NCBI RefSeq assembly: GCF_900243745.1
Contig: NZ_LT984798.1
Span: forward strand, 744,001-808,000
From: Desulfovibrio sp. G11
GTDB lineage: Bacteria; Desulfobacterota; Desulfovibrionia; Desulfovibrionales; Desulfovibrionaceae
Direction of reading: 5' to 3'
Length of the DNA: 64,000 nucleotides
How positions within the stretch are numbered: the first letter of the stretch is position 1; each line of letters begins with the position of its first letter. A program made the translations under genes and the position numbers. Shown here in pieces: positions 1 to 8,600 of the stretch. The notes under the pieces were generated by a model. That model ran no database searches and was not told the DNA's origin. It saw only the letters and a program-made list of their open reading frames with translations.

Positions 1-1269
1 GGCTCCACCGTGTGGGACAAGGTGGACGACATCCCCGACGAGGCTTTCTGGGCAGCGCGGCAGCATCAGAAAGAAGCCCTGCTCGATGCCCTGCGCAAGC
101 GCATTCCCGTTTTTGCGCAACGCTTCAAACTGGACGCCGCCGTTCGTAAAAGAATGGAAGCCCTGCTGCGGCCCGAAACCCTCATTATCGGCTTTGCCCG
201 GCGTTTCGCGCCTTACAAGCGGGCCACCCTGCTCTTTGCCGATCCCGACCGCCTGGCCCGCATACTCAACAATCCCCACCGCCCCGTGGTGCTTGTTTTT
301 TCCGGCAAGGCGCACCCGGCGGACGAAGCGGGCATCAATCTCATTCAGGAAGTCATGCGCATGTGCCAGGACGAACGCTTTCTCGGGCGCATATTCTTTC
401 TGGAAAACTACAGTCTTTCGGTATCGCGCATCATGTCCCAGGGCTGCGATGTCTGGCTCAACACACCCCGGCGTCCGCACGAGGCCTCCGGCACAAGCGG
501 CATGAAGCTGCCCGTCAACGGCGGCATCAATCTGAGCATCTCTGACGGCTGGTGGTGCGAAGGCTATAACAGGCAGAACGGATGGACCATCGGCCCGGTC
601 GTCACCACCGAACTGCCCAGCAATGAGCAGAACGACTATGCAGACGCCGAGGCCCTGTACAACCTGCTGGAAAATGCCGTGTTGCCGCTCTACTTCGACC
701 GCACCCAGGGCGACCTGCCGACCCAGTGGATCGCCATGGCCAAACGGTCGTTCAAAAGCCTTACGGCCATGTACGGCAGCAACCGCATGCTCAATGATTA
801 TATCCGCCAGTATTACCTGCGGGCTGCGCGCCGCCGCAACATGCTGGCCGAAAACGACTGGTCGGCATGCCGCCGCCTTGCCGCCTGGGAAAAGGACCTG
901 CCCGCCCGCTTCGGCACGGTCAAGGTAGAGGAACTTTTCATCAGCGGCGTGGAAAACAATACAATGATCTGCGGCGAGCCGGTAAGTGTGCGCCTGCATA
1001 TGCACCTGGGCGAAATGCAGCCGGAAGAAATACTCGTACAGCTTGTCATCGGCCGCGCCCTGGTTAACGGCAGTTTCATTGACAAGCCCGAAATACTGCG
1101 CCTTGAGCCGCGCGCAGCCGACCACAACGGCGAAAGCGGAAACGGCATGAACTATGCCGCCACCTACATTCCCACCCACAGCGGGCAATACCGCTACGGC
1201 GTGCGGGTGCTGCCCTACCACAAAAATCTGGCAACACCGCTTGAAACAGGACTTGTGCTGTGGGCCTGA
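1..1269 (+). CDS. glgP: Alpha-glucan (glycogen) phosphorylase, 3' part
   Basis: This is the C-terminal part of a GT35-family phosphorylase, which releases glucose-1-phosphate from alpha-1,4-glucans in the cytoplasm. The frame is open from the first base, so the gene starts outside the window; the GTG at 10 is an internal valine. The catalytic region is clear: GFARRFAPYKRA, then the PLP-lysine region EASGTSGMK (about 481-507) followed by LPVNGGINLSISDGWW. This variant sequence marks the short alpha-glucan phosphorylase subfamily rather than the long muscle/E. coli type. A C-terminal beta-rich extension follows, and the stop is TGA at 1267-1269. A strong hairpin 70 bp downstream ends the transcript. 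Confidence 0.9.
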   Translation, partial: GSTVWDKVDDIPDEAFWAARQHQKEALLDALRKRIPVFAQRFKLDAAVRKRMEALLRPETLIIGFARRFAPYKRATLLFADPDRLARILNNPHRPVVLVFSGKAHPADEAGINLIQEVMRMCQDERFLGRIFFLENYSLSVSRIMSQGCDVWLNTPRRPHEASGTSGMKLPVNGGINLSISDGWWCEGYNRQNGWTIGPVVTTELPSNEQNDYADAEALYNLLENAVLPLYFDRTQGDLPTQWIAMAKRSFKSLTAMYGSNRMLNDYIRQYYLRAARRRNMLAENDWSACRRLAAWEKDLPARFGTVKVEELFISGVENNTMICGEPVSVRLHMHLGEMQPEEILVQLVIGRALVNGSFIDKPEILRLEPRAADHNGESGNGMNYAATYIPTHSGQYRYGVRVLPYHKNLATPLETGLVLWA

Positions 1270-1339
1270 CACATTCCCGCCCATGAACGGCCCGCAATAA
1301 TTTAAGACATGGCCCTGCCGGAAAGCAGACCAAAACCAG

Positions 1340-1366
1340 AAGAGGCCGCCCAAAGGGCGGCCTCTT
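1340..1366 (+). terminator. Intrinsic terminator after the phosphorylase gene
   Basis: A perfect 12-bp stem (AAGAGGCCGCCC with its complement) closes on a 3-nt loop. It lies 70 bp after the phosphorylase stop. The following T-tract is weak, so termination may be imperfect. The stem could also act for leftward transcription coming from thiM. Confidence 0.75.
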
Positions 1367-1879
1367 CAAGAATAATTTGCTACAGTCAACGCTTGTGCCC
1401 CACCCCGGCTTGGACCGTGACAACCACGAAGCGCCACTCCGGCAACAGGCTTTTGCTGTCCATTCCCCAAGGCCATCCAGCCAGCCGCCAAAGCCAGTCT
1501 CGCTGATGGCACTGCATCGGATAACCTGATGCGCCCCCGCCTGGACAGCATAAAGTCATTGACGGCATTGCGCGGCGCGGAGGGAGGTTACCGGGCGAAG
1601 CGAGGAAGCTTACACAGCAAAAGACGCGCAGCCTTCGCAGGCCTTAGGGAACTGGAAAGCTCTGGGGGTGCTCCGGGGAGAGTGCAGAGGGGCCTCGAGG
1701 GAGCGCAGCCCCTGATAGCCCCCTCTGCCGCCCGCTACGCAGGCGGGCAGAATAACAAGCAGAAAAAATGGTTACGCGCCCGCAGGGCGGCAGCCTGACT
1801 GCAAGGAAAGGGCTTTTATTAAAATCACCTCAAACGTCAGACCCTCTAAGCATTTAACCTTTTTCAACGTAAAAACGCT
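1367..1879. other. Gene-free spacer with structured GC-rich sequence
   Basis: No convincing gene lies between the phosphorylase terminator and the thiM stop. The stretch is GC-rich and can fold: GCAGAGGGG at 1684-1692 pairs with CCCCTCTGC at 1720-1728. It also holds a variant copy of a dispersed palindromic repeat (1728-1748). An 89-codon plus-strand frame at 1529-1798 has low-complexity composition and no ribosome-binding site, and was not accepted. It may be the 3' untranslated region of thiM or decayed sequence. Confidence 0.4.
1728..1748 (-). repeat. Dispersed palindromic GC-rich repeat, variant copy
   Basis: This 21-bp sequence matches the identical pair at 10478-10498 and 32238-32258 at 18 of 21 positions. 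All three copies are intergenic, have a CCGCCCGC...GCAGGCGG core and can form a short hairpin. Confidence 0.5.
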
Positions 1880-2737
1880 CTACATCTGGATGCGTGTCAC
1901 ATCAGCCCGGCTGCCAAGCGCCAGCCCGTCAAGCAGACTCATGGCGTCCAGCAGCAGCGCCCGGTAACTGCCAGTGCCGCCGCCCAGGCCGCCCATCTCC
2001 CCGCCGCCACCTACCATAGTTTCAGCGGCGATCTCTCCGGCAACCCCCAGAGCGCTGACAGCGCACAGGCACGCCTGGGGCATTTCATACGGCGCTACGC
2101 CAAGGCAGCACCCCATAACCGCAGCCGACATGCAACCGGACCCCGTGATACGCGCCATGAGCGGATGCCCGTTGCGCACGGCCCAAGCGCCACCGGAATA
2201 CGCCACGATATCAATGGCTCCGCTGACAACCACCACTGCTCCCGTGCTTTCGCTCAAGTGGCGGGCCGTAGCTGCCGCGCTTTCAAGCCTGTCTTCGGTC
2301 ACAAGGCAAGAGTCCTGGGCATCTACACCCCTGGCCTTTGCATCTTTGCCGGCCAGAAAACCTATTTCCGAGGCATTGCCCTTGATGGCCGCAAAACGAA
2401 CTTCGCCCAGCAACCGTTGCAAGGTGCTGTTGCGCAGGGCCGAGGCCCCCGCACCCACAGGATCAAGCACCACGGGCTTGCCCATACTGTTGGCCCGCCT
2501 GCCCGCGACCAGCATTGATTCCACCGTGCGGCTATTGAGCGTGCCTATATTGATCACAAGCGCCTGCGACAGGGCCACAATATCTTCCACTTCCGCCGCG
2601 TCGTCGGCCATAATGGGCGCTCCGCCCGCCGCCAGAACCATATTGGCGCAGTCGTTAACCGTGACGTAGTTCGTTATGCAGTGCACCACCGGCTCATGAC
2701 GCCGCACTGTATCAAGAATATCCGCAAAAACTGTCAT
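1880..2737 (-). CDS. thiM: Hydroxyethylthiazole kinase
   Basis: ThiM phosphorylates 4-methyl-5-(2-hydroxyethyl)thiazole with ATP and salvages the thiazole half of thiamine in the cytoplasm. The protein is 285 aa, near the usual size. It begins MTVFADILDTV and shows the family blocks VHCITNYVTVNDCAN, NIGTLN, VLDPVGAGAS and the ribokinase-fold catalytic segment ITGSGCMSA. The start at 2737 was chosen over a longer upstream frame because GGAAGGAGG lies just before it and family similarity begins there. No TPP-riboswitch signature was found in the 290 bp upstream. No thiE or thiD neighbour is present, so it appears to be a single-gene salvage unit. Confidence 0.92.
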   Translation of the reverse strand: MTVFADILDTVRRHEPVVHCITNYVTVNDCANMVLAAGGAPIMADDAAEVEDIVALSQALVINIGTLNSRTVESMLVAGRRANSMGKPVVLDPVGAGASALRNSTLQRLLGEVRFAAIKGNASEIGFLAGKDAKARGVDAQDSCLVTEDRLESAAATARHLSESTGAVVVVSGAIDIVAYSGGAWAVRNGHPLMARITGSGCMSAAVMGCCLGVAPYEMPQACLCAVSALGVAGEIAAETMVGGGGEMGGLGGGTGSYRALLLDAMSLLDGLALGSRADVTRIQM

Positions 2738-3025
2738 CCTGCCTCCTTCCGGCAAAACAATGCATCGCCGGAAGTCTCGAGCCGCCCGCAACGCAAACGG
2801 CAAACATGCGCCCTGTACCGGCACGGCACACAGCCCCCGGCACGGAGCACCCGGCACATCCACATTTCATTTCTGCCCAGGCCGTCATGGCAGACGGCGC
2901 ACACCACACACAGATGTCAGCCATGCACGCAGACGGCCGCCCGGAGGCACCTGCGGGCAATACGGAAACGGCCCGCGCAATCCGCGATGGGGCCATCCGG
3001 ACCAGGAACTCTCTGTATAGAACCG

Positions 3026-3373
3026 TCAGGGCTTGATGTAGGCAAAGCCCTCACGCTGCAGGCGCACAATTTCCACCAGACCTGCGGGTACAACATCGCA
3101 ACCGGGCCAGATATCGTCATGGCTTATGCTGTTGTCGGCCAGGGCGTTGGCGCAGAGCAGGATGCGCAGCCCCTGGTCCTGGAGGGGCGCGGCCACAGCG
3201 CGGAATTCTTCGTTCTTGCGGGTAAAATGGGTCACGGCAGGGCCGTTGGCTACTACCACGAGCTGGAACCGCTGGCCGGGCAGGCCCTTGATATAATTGG
3301 CCGCATTTTTCAGCACCAGTTTCAGAATGGCAGGCTCATTGCTGTCAATATGCAGGCAGAGATCGTAATTCAT
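3026..3373 (-). CDS. DsrE-family small protein
   Basis: A 115-aa protein starting MNYDLCLHIDSNEP, with the compact alpha/beta pattern of DsrE/DsrF-like sulfur-relay proteins: a central VVVANGPAV strand-turn and the late segment LRILLCANALADNSI, which contains a conserved-type cysteine. Family members bind or shuttle sulfur or are uncharacterised. In a sulfate reducer a persulfide role is plausible but unproven. The start at 3373 has GGAGAG upstream; a much longer upstream extension of the frame only shadows tamA. The gene is divergent from tamA across about 200 bp that contain two hairpins. Confidence 0.75.
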   Translation of the reverse strand: MNYDLCLHIDSNEPAILKLVLKNAANYIKGLPGQRFQLVVVANGPAVTHFTRKNEEFRAVAAPLQDQGLRILLCANALADNSISHDDIWPGCDVVPAGLVEIVRLQREGFAYIKP

Positions 3374-3402
3374 ACATACTCTCCATAAGTTGCCGCCGGA
3401 AT

Positions 3403-3476
3403 GGAACCCGGCTGCGGGTTCCGGCAAACGCCGGGCATGCCACAAGTAGTAGCAGGGGCTTGGCGCTTTGCCAAGC
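3403..3476. other. Two hairpins in the divergent DsrE/tamA spacer
   Basis: The first is an 8-bp stem (GGAACCCG, 3403-3410, with 3415-3422). The second is a 7-bp stem (GCTTGGC, 3458-3464, with GCCAAGC at 3470-3476). They lie between divergent genes, so they are more likely leader or regulatory structures than terminators. Neither has a T-tract. Confidence 0.4.
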
Positions 3477-3581
3477 AATGGAGAATGTGCACACCGCAGC
3501 CATGTGGTTTTGCTGATAATACGGACAAGCATTGTGCGAATGCTTCTTGCTAAGCCCGCACATACGGCGTATATTGCCGCC

Positions 3582-5648
3582 ATGCGTGCTGCACCCTGCA
3601 AAAAGCCCCTGAATTTCTTCCGCTCTGAACGCGCCGTGTTCTTTCCCCTGCCTGAGGCGAATCCGGGGGCCGGGGCATTGCGCTGCCTGTTGCTGCTGCT
3701 TTTGACGCTGTGCCTTTGCGGTTGCGGCCTTCTGAAGCCCAAACCCGACGATGCCATGTCCGGGCAGGCGCAGGAGCAGGAATCCCTTGAAGCCGCCTGG
3801 CGCGGTGAGCCGGTGCCGTACTCCCTGCGCATCAAGGTAGAGGATGGCCCGTCCTCCCTTGAAGGCAAGATGAAATCCGTAAGCCAGCTGGCGCAGCTTG
3901 CCAATGAACCGCCCGACAGTACGCTTGCCCTGGAACGCCGCGCCCGCGCCGATGTGGACACGGCCGTTCGCCTTCTGCATTCCCAGTGTTACTATGAAGG
4001 TTCGGCCTCTTTCAGCTTTGATGAAGAAGCCAGGCCCCTGCGCGTCACGCTGACCCTTGTGGCAGGGCCGCGCTATACCCTTGGCCGGGCCGACGTAGTC
4101 TACGAACCATCGCCGGACGTGCCGGCTCCCTTTAAAGACCGCCAGCGCGAGGTAGGCTTTTGGGGACTGCAAACCGAGCCTGTTCCCCCACCGTCCTTTC
4201 CCCCGGTGCTGCCTGGCGTTGCCGTGGGCAAACCTGTTGTGGCAGACACCCTGCTGGACGCGGTGGAGGCCCTGCCGGAAAAGCTGCGCACTCAGGGTTA
4301 CCCCCTGGCTGCCGTGGCCCAGGCCCGCTACACCCTTGATCCAGAAAAAAAGCAGGTCAATGCCGACATCAGCATCAATCCCGGCCCTCCCGCCCTTATG
4401 GGCGGCGTGGACGTGACAGGAAACAAGGGCGTCAATGCCGCCTACCTGCAACGGCTGACCCCCTGGATTCCCGGCGATGAGCCGTGGGACACGGAACTTA
4501 TGGACGATTACGCCAACCACCTGCGCGGGCTCGGCCTTTTCCGTTCTGTAGAAGTGCGCCCCAAGGAAGAACTGCTGGCCGGAAAAGACGCCGCTGACAA
4601 AAGCGGCGTTCCGCTCCGCAGCAAGGACGGCCCTGCCGTGCTGCCCATTGAGGTGGCCGTGAGCGAACTGCCCTTCCGGTCCGTGGGCGGCAGCGCGCGC
4701 TACGACACAGATACCGGCCTGGGGGTGGAAGGCTTTTGGGAGCACCGCAATCTTTTCGGCAACGGCGAAAAACTGATGGTCAGCGCCCCTATTGCCACGC
4801 AGGTACAGGGCATCAAGGCGGCCTTTGAAAAACCTGCTTTTCTGGTACGCGAGCAGCGTCTGCTGGCCTCCGGCTCGGCCCTGCGCGAAGATACCGAGGC
4901 CTACAAAAGTACCTCGGCCAGCGCTTCGGCAGCGCTTGAGCGCCGCCTTTCGCGCCTGTGGTGGGGCAGCCTGGGTGCTGGCGGACAAAGCGGTTCCATC
5001 AAGGAAAATGACAGGACCGAACAGTTTTACGCCTATGCAGGTCCCAGAGCCAGCGTACGGCGCGACAGCCGCAACAATGTGCTCAACCCCACGCGCGGCT
5101 CTGAGATCATCCTCAAGGCCAATCCCAATACGGGCTTTTATGGCGAAAGTTTTACGGTCATGGCCGGTTCTCTGGAGGCCAGCGGCTACTATGCGCCCTT
5201 CCGCAAAGACGGACGCCCCGACGACAAGCTGGTACTGGCTGGCCGGGTAGAAGCCGGGGCCATGTCCGGCGCGGCCCTGCACAATATTCCCGGCAGCCTG
5301 CGGTACTATGCGGGTGGGGCCGGCTCTGTACGCGGCTACGCCTACCAGTCCATCGGGCCTGAAGATAAAAACGGCGACCCCCTGGGCGGCCGGTCTTTTC
5401 AGGTCATCAACCTTGAGGCACGCTACAAGATCACCGACGACGTGGGCCTTGTTCCGTTTCTGGACGGCGGCATGGTCTACCGGGATGAAGTTCCCCGCAT
5501 TATCGGCGATATGGACTGGGGCGCGGGCCTGGGTCTGCGTTACTACACGCCCATAGGACCCCTGCGGCTGGATGTGGGTTTTCCCCTGCAACCTAGGGAT
5601 GGCGACCCGCCGGTTCAAATTTATGTGAGCATAGGGCAGTCTTTCTGA
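3582..5648 (+). CDS. tamA: Outer-membrane assembly factor TamA (Omp85 family)
   Basis: TamA is the outer-membrane half of the TAM complex, which helps insert beta-barrel proteins and move lipids. The product has an N-terminal hydrophobic stretch (a run of leucines, then TLCLCGCG) that could be a signal or lipoprotein sequence. POTRA-like repeats follow, including DVTGNKGVNAAYLQRL. The C-terminal half is an Omp85 barrel with the RGYAYQSIGP lid motif and a terminal phenylalanine typical of barrels. About 688 aa. The start is uncertain: ATG at 3582 lacks a good ribosome site, and in-frame GTG or TTG codons lie nearer the hydrophobic segment. Its stop shares one base with the tamB start, so the two are translationally coupled. 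Confidence 0.85.
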   Translation: MRAAPCKKPLNFFRSERAVFFPLPEANPGAGALRCLLLLLLTLCLCGCGLLKPKPDDAMSGQAQEQESLEAAWRGEPVPYSLRIKVEDGPSSLEGKMKSVSQLAQLANEPPDSTLALERRARADVDTAVRLLHSQCYYEGSASFSFDEEARPLRVTLTLVAGPRYTLGRADVVYEPSPDVPAPFKDRQREVGFWGLQTEPVPPPSFPPVLPGVAVGKPVVADTLLDAVEALPEKLRTQGYPLAAVAQARYTLDPEKKQVNADISINPGPPALMGGVDVTGNKGVNAAYLQRLTPWIPGDEPWDTELMDDYANHLRGLGLFRSVEVRPKEELLAGKDAADKSGVPLRSKDGPAVLPIEVAVSELPFRSVGGSARYDTDTGLGVEGFWEHRNLFGNGEKLMVSAPIATQVQGIKAAFEKPAFLVREQRLLASGSALREDTEAYKSTSASASAALERRLSRLWWGSLGAGGQSGSIKENDRTEQFYAYAGPRASVRRDSRNNVLNPTRGSEIILKANPNTGFYGESFTVMAGSLEASGYYAPFRKDGRPDDKLVLAGRVEAGAMSGAALHNIPGSLRYYAGGAGSVRGYAYQSIGPEDKNGDPLGGRSFQVINLEARYKITDDVGLVPFLDGGMVYRDEVPRIIGDMDWGAGLGLRYYTPIGPLRLDVGFPLQPRDGDPPVQIYVSIGQSF

Positions 5649-8600
5649 TGACAACGCTTTCTTCCCATACCGGCCAGGGTGGCGCTGTTGTTGCCGGTGC
5701 TGCTGTTGGCGGCGCTACGGCAGGCAGTGCGCATGTCTCCGGCTCCGGCCAACCCGGCAAAGGCCCGGGGCGACCCGGCGGACGACGCGGCGCAGCCCTT
5801 TTTTCCCGCATCTGGAGCATCGTATGGCGTGGTCTGGCTTTTCTGCTGCTGTTACTGCTGTTTTTTCTCGCGGGTATTCTTCTGGCGCTGCGCAACGAGA
5901 ACGTGCAGGCCTGGCTCAAGGACGAGGTCAATGCCGTTCTGGCCGCCCCGGCAGAAACAGGCGACCTCCAGGTGCGGTTGACGCGCCTTTCCGGCTCGCT
6001 GCCCTTCAGCATGCAGGTGGGGCTTGAACTGGCGGACGCCCACGGCCCGTGGCTTGAAGCTCCCCTCAACACCTTTGAATGGGACTGGACAGCCCTGCCA
6101 GGCACCGTACGCATACGCGCCCTCACAAGCCATAATCCTCGCCTGCTCCGCCTGCCGGACCTCCCGCCCGCCCCACCGTCCGAGCCTTCCCCCCCCATGA
6201 CGGAAAAGAGCCTGCGCGCGATGCTGGGCGAGGCTGTGCAGACCCTGAACACCCTGCCCGGCTGGCTGCCCGCTGTGCTTATGGACCGCCTGGCCGTTGT
6301 GGACGCCGTTTTGCCCCAGGCATTGCTTGGCGCGGTCATTCCGGCTGGCGCAGAGAAACAGGAAAAAGATCAGAACAAGGAAAACAGCGGCAATGCAGAT
6401 GCCGCCGGGCAGCACCAGGCCGCAAACACTCCGGGCATGTCTCCCACCAGTGCCACACAGCCGACAGCCCCGCACAATGAACCGGCAAGTACACCGGCGG
6501 CGCAGAACGGGCAGGCAAACGCACATCAGGCGGGTGATACCCAAACAGAAGGCAGGCAGGCCGCACCACAGCCTTCAGCCGATTCCACGCCGTTTTCCGG
6601 CGGCGCGTTCTTCAAGGCGGATGTTGACGCCAGCCTCAGGGCAGGCAGCAAGGGCGGCAGCCTCAACGTAATGCTGACCGCCTCCGGCCGGGATCATGCC
6701 CCCCTGCTTGTGGCCGACACCTCTTGCGGCGGCCTTGAAGTGCGCGTGGAGGCAAATTTTTCGCCGCAGGAAGACAAATCCGGCAAATCCGTTATCCGGA
6801 CCCTGACCGTCAACAGCAGGCTTGAAGCCGCGGTTCTGCCTGCCGCTTCCGCCGCAGCGCCGGCTGAAGACAGCAGCAAGACGGTGGAAACGCCCGCCGC
6901 TTCCTCCGGCGCGGCCCCCCCGGCCAGTCCGCAAGGCCAGCCCGCCCCGTATAATCCGCACAGCTTTCTTGCCCCGCTGCTGGCCGGTGGCGCGAGCCTT
7001 TCCCTGACTCTTGAAGCCCAGGCCCAGGCCATCCCCGGCGCACCTGACGACATGGCCGCCACTGCCCGCGCCGGACTGACAACATTTGACCTCAAGGCCG
7101 GCCCGCTCTCCGGCACGGGGCACGCCGCATGGCACAGCCCTGATGCCCCCGCTGCCGGACCTGCCGCCTCCCGGCTCACCGGTGCGGCACAGGCCACGTC
7201 ATGGCTTTCCGGTCCACTGGACGTGGACCTGCGCCTGAGCCTCGCCCCTCTAAAAAATCCTCACGCACGCGCCGCTGGAGACGAGGCGGGCAGCCCTCTG
7301 GACATACTGGCCGCGCCGGGCAGTGTGAGCCTCACGGCTAACGGCCCTCTGGAAGCCCCCGCCCTGAACCTCCGCCTGGAATGCGCAGACCTGCGCCTGG
7401 GCAGCCACCGGCTGGAAAAAGCTGTGGCAAGCCTTGCCGCAAGCCCGCTGCACTGGCGCCAGGCATTGCTTCCGGCAGAAGATCACGATAGCGCTCCCCC
7501 GGCGGAAGCCGCCGGGCAGTATCACGCACCGGGCAGCGCGGACGGCAAAAGCAGCCGTGCCGGAGCCAATCCCGGCGACTCGCCTGATGCAGGACCTGGC
7601 TCAACGCCGGACACTGTTCATGGCGCAGCCAAAGCCGGCACCCCACAAGACGGGCAGGAGGCGGCAACGCAGCTTGTGCTCCAGCTGGATGTGAGCGGCC
7701 AGTGGGATAACCGCCCCCTGAGCCTTGGCGGACAGATCTTTGCGGGCCGCACCGAGGGCGGAATGCTCCAGGCGGGCCTGCGCAAACTGCGCCTCAACGC
7801 TCTGGGAGTGGAAGCTGCCGGGCAGGCGACCGCCATACTTCCCCCCGGCAGCATGCCCGGCTGTGACGGCAGGCTGGACGTGCGCGTAACCGACTGGGCT
7901 GCGCTTTCAAGCCTTGTGCCGGGCGCTCGCCTGGATGGCGAAGCTTCCCTGAGCCTTGAACTGCGGACCGAACGTACCACAGCCCCTGCCGCTCCAGAAG
8001 CTGCGGACGCACTACGCGCCGCAACACCACGAGAAACAGCGCAAAATGGCGGCCAGCCGACCGCAAGGGGCGGCAGTGAGACCGGTCCCGTGCAAACAGA
8101 TACCGCACAGGCAACCGAGGCTGCGCCTGCCCCGGCAGTGCGCTTCAGCCAGCAGGCCGTGCTGCGCTGGAATGTGCCGCGCCTGAGCTACAGCGCCGGG
8201 GCAGAAGCGCCGCTGACCCTGCAAAGCCTTGCGGGCGAGGCAACGCTGCGTGACCTCTTCGGCACGGCGAACCTGGCCGCCCGCCTGGACCTGGCCGCCC
8301 TGCGTCAGGGCGATCTTTCTCTCGGAACAAAGGTACGTGCCAACGGTTCGCTCAACGGTCCGCTGGACGCCAGCGTGGAAACAAGCGGCAGTGTGGCCGC
8401 CCGCATCAATGCGCGCTGGCAACCGGGCCTTGTGCAGTTGCAAAAACTTGAAGCAGGCCTGGCCGGGCATGACCTCGGCTTCAGGACAAGCCCGGGCGCA
8501 ACCCTGCGCTATGGCGATTCCGGCATTACCCTGACCGGCCTTGATATACGCCTCATCCCCGGCGGCAGGCTGCGCGCCAACGCCGCTCTTGGACAAGACA

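Noticed and set aside
2738..3025. TPP riboswitch upstream of thiM
   Set aside because: The conserved THI-box segments (CUGAGA and the ACCUGAUCUGGAUAAUGCC type) were not found on the minus strand.
3345..5654. 769-codon minus frame opposite tamA
   Set aside because: A GC-driven antisense shadow of tamA; composition unlike a real protein and no ribosome site.
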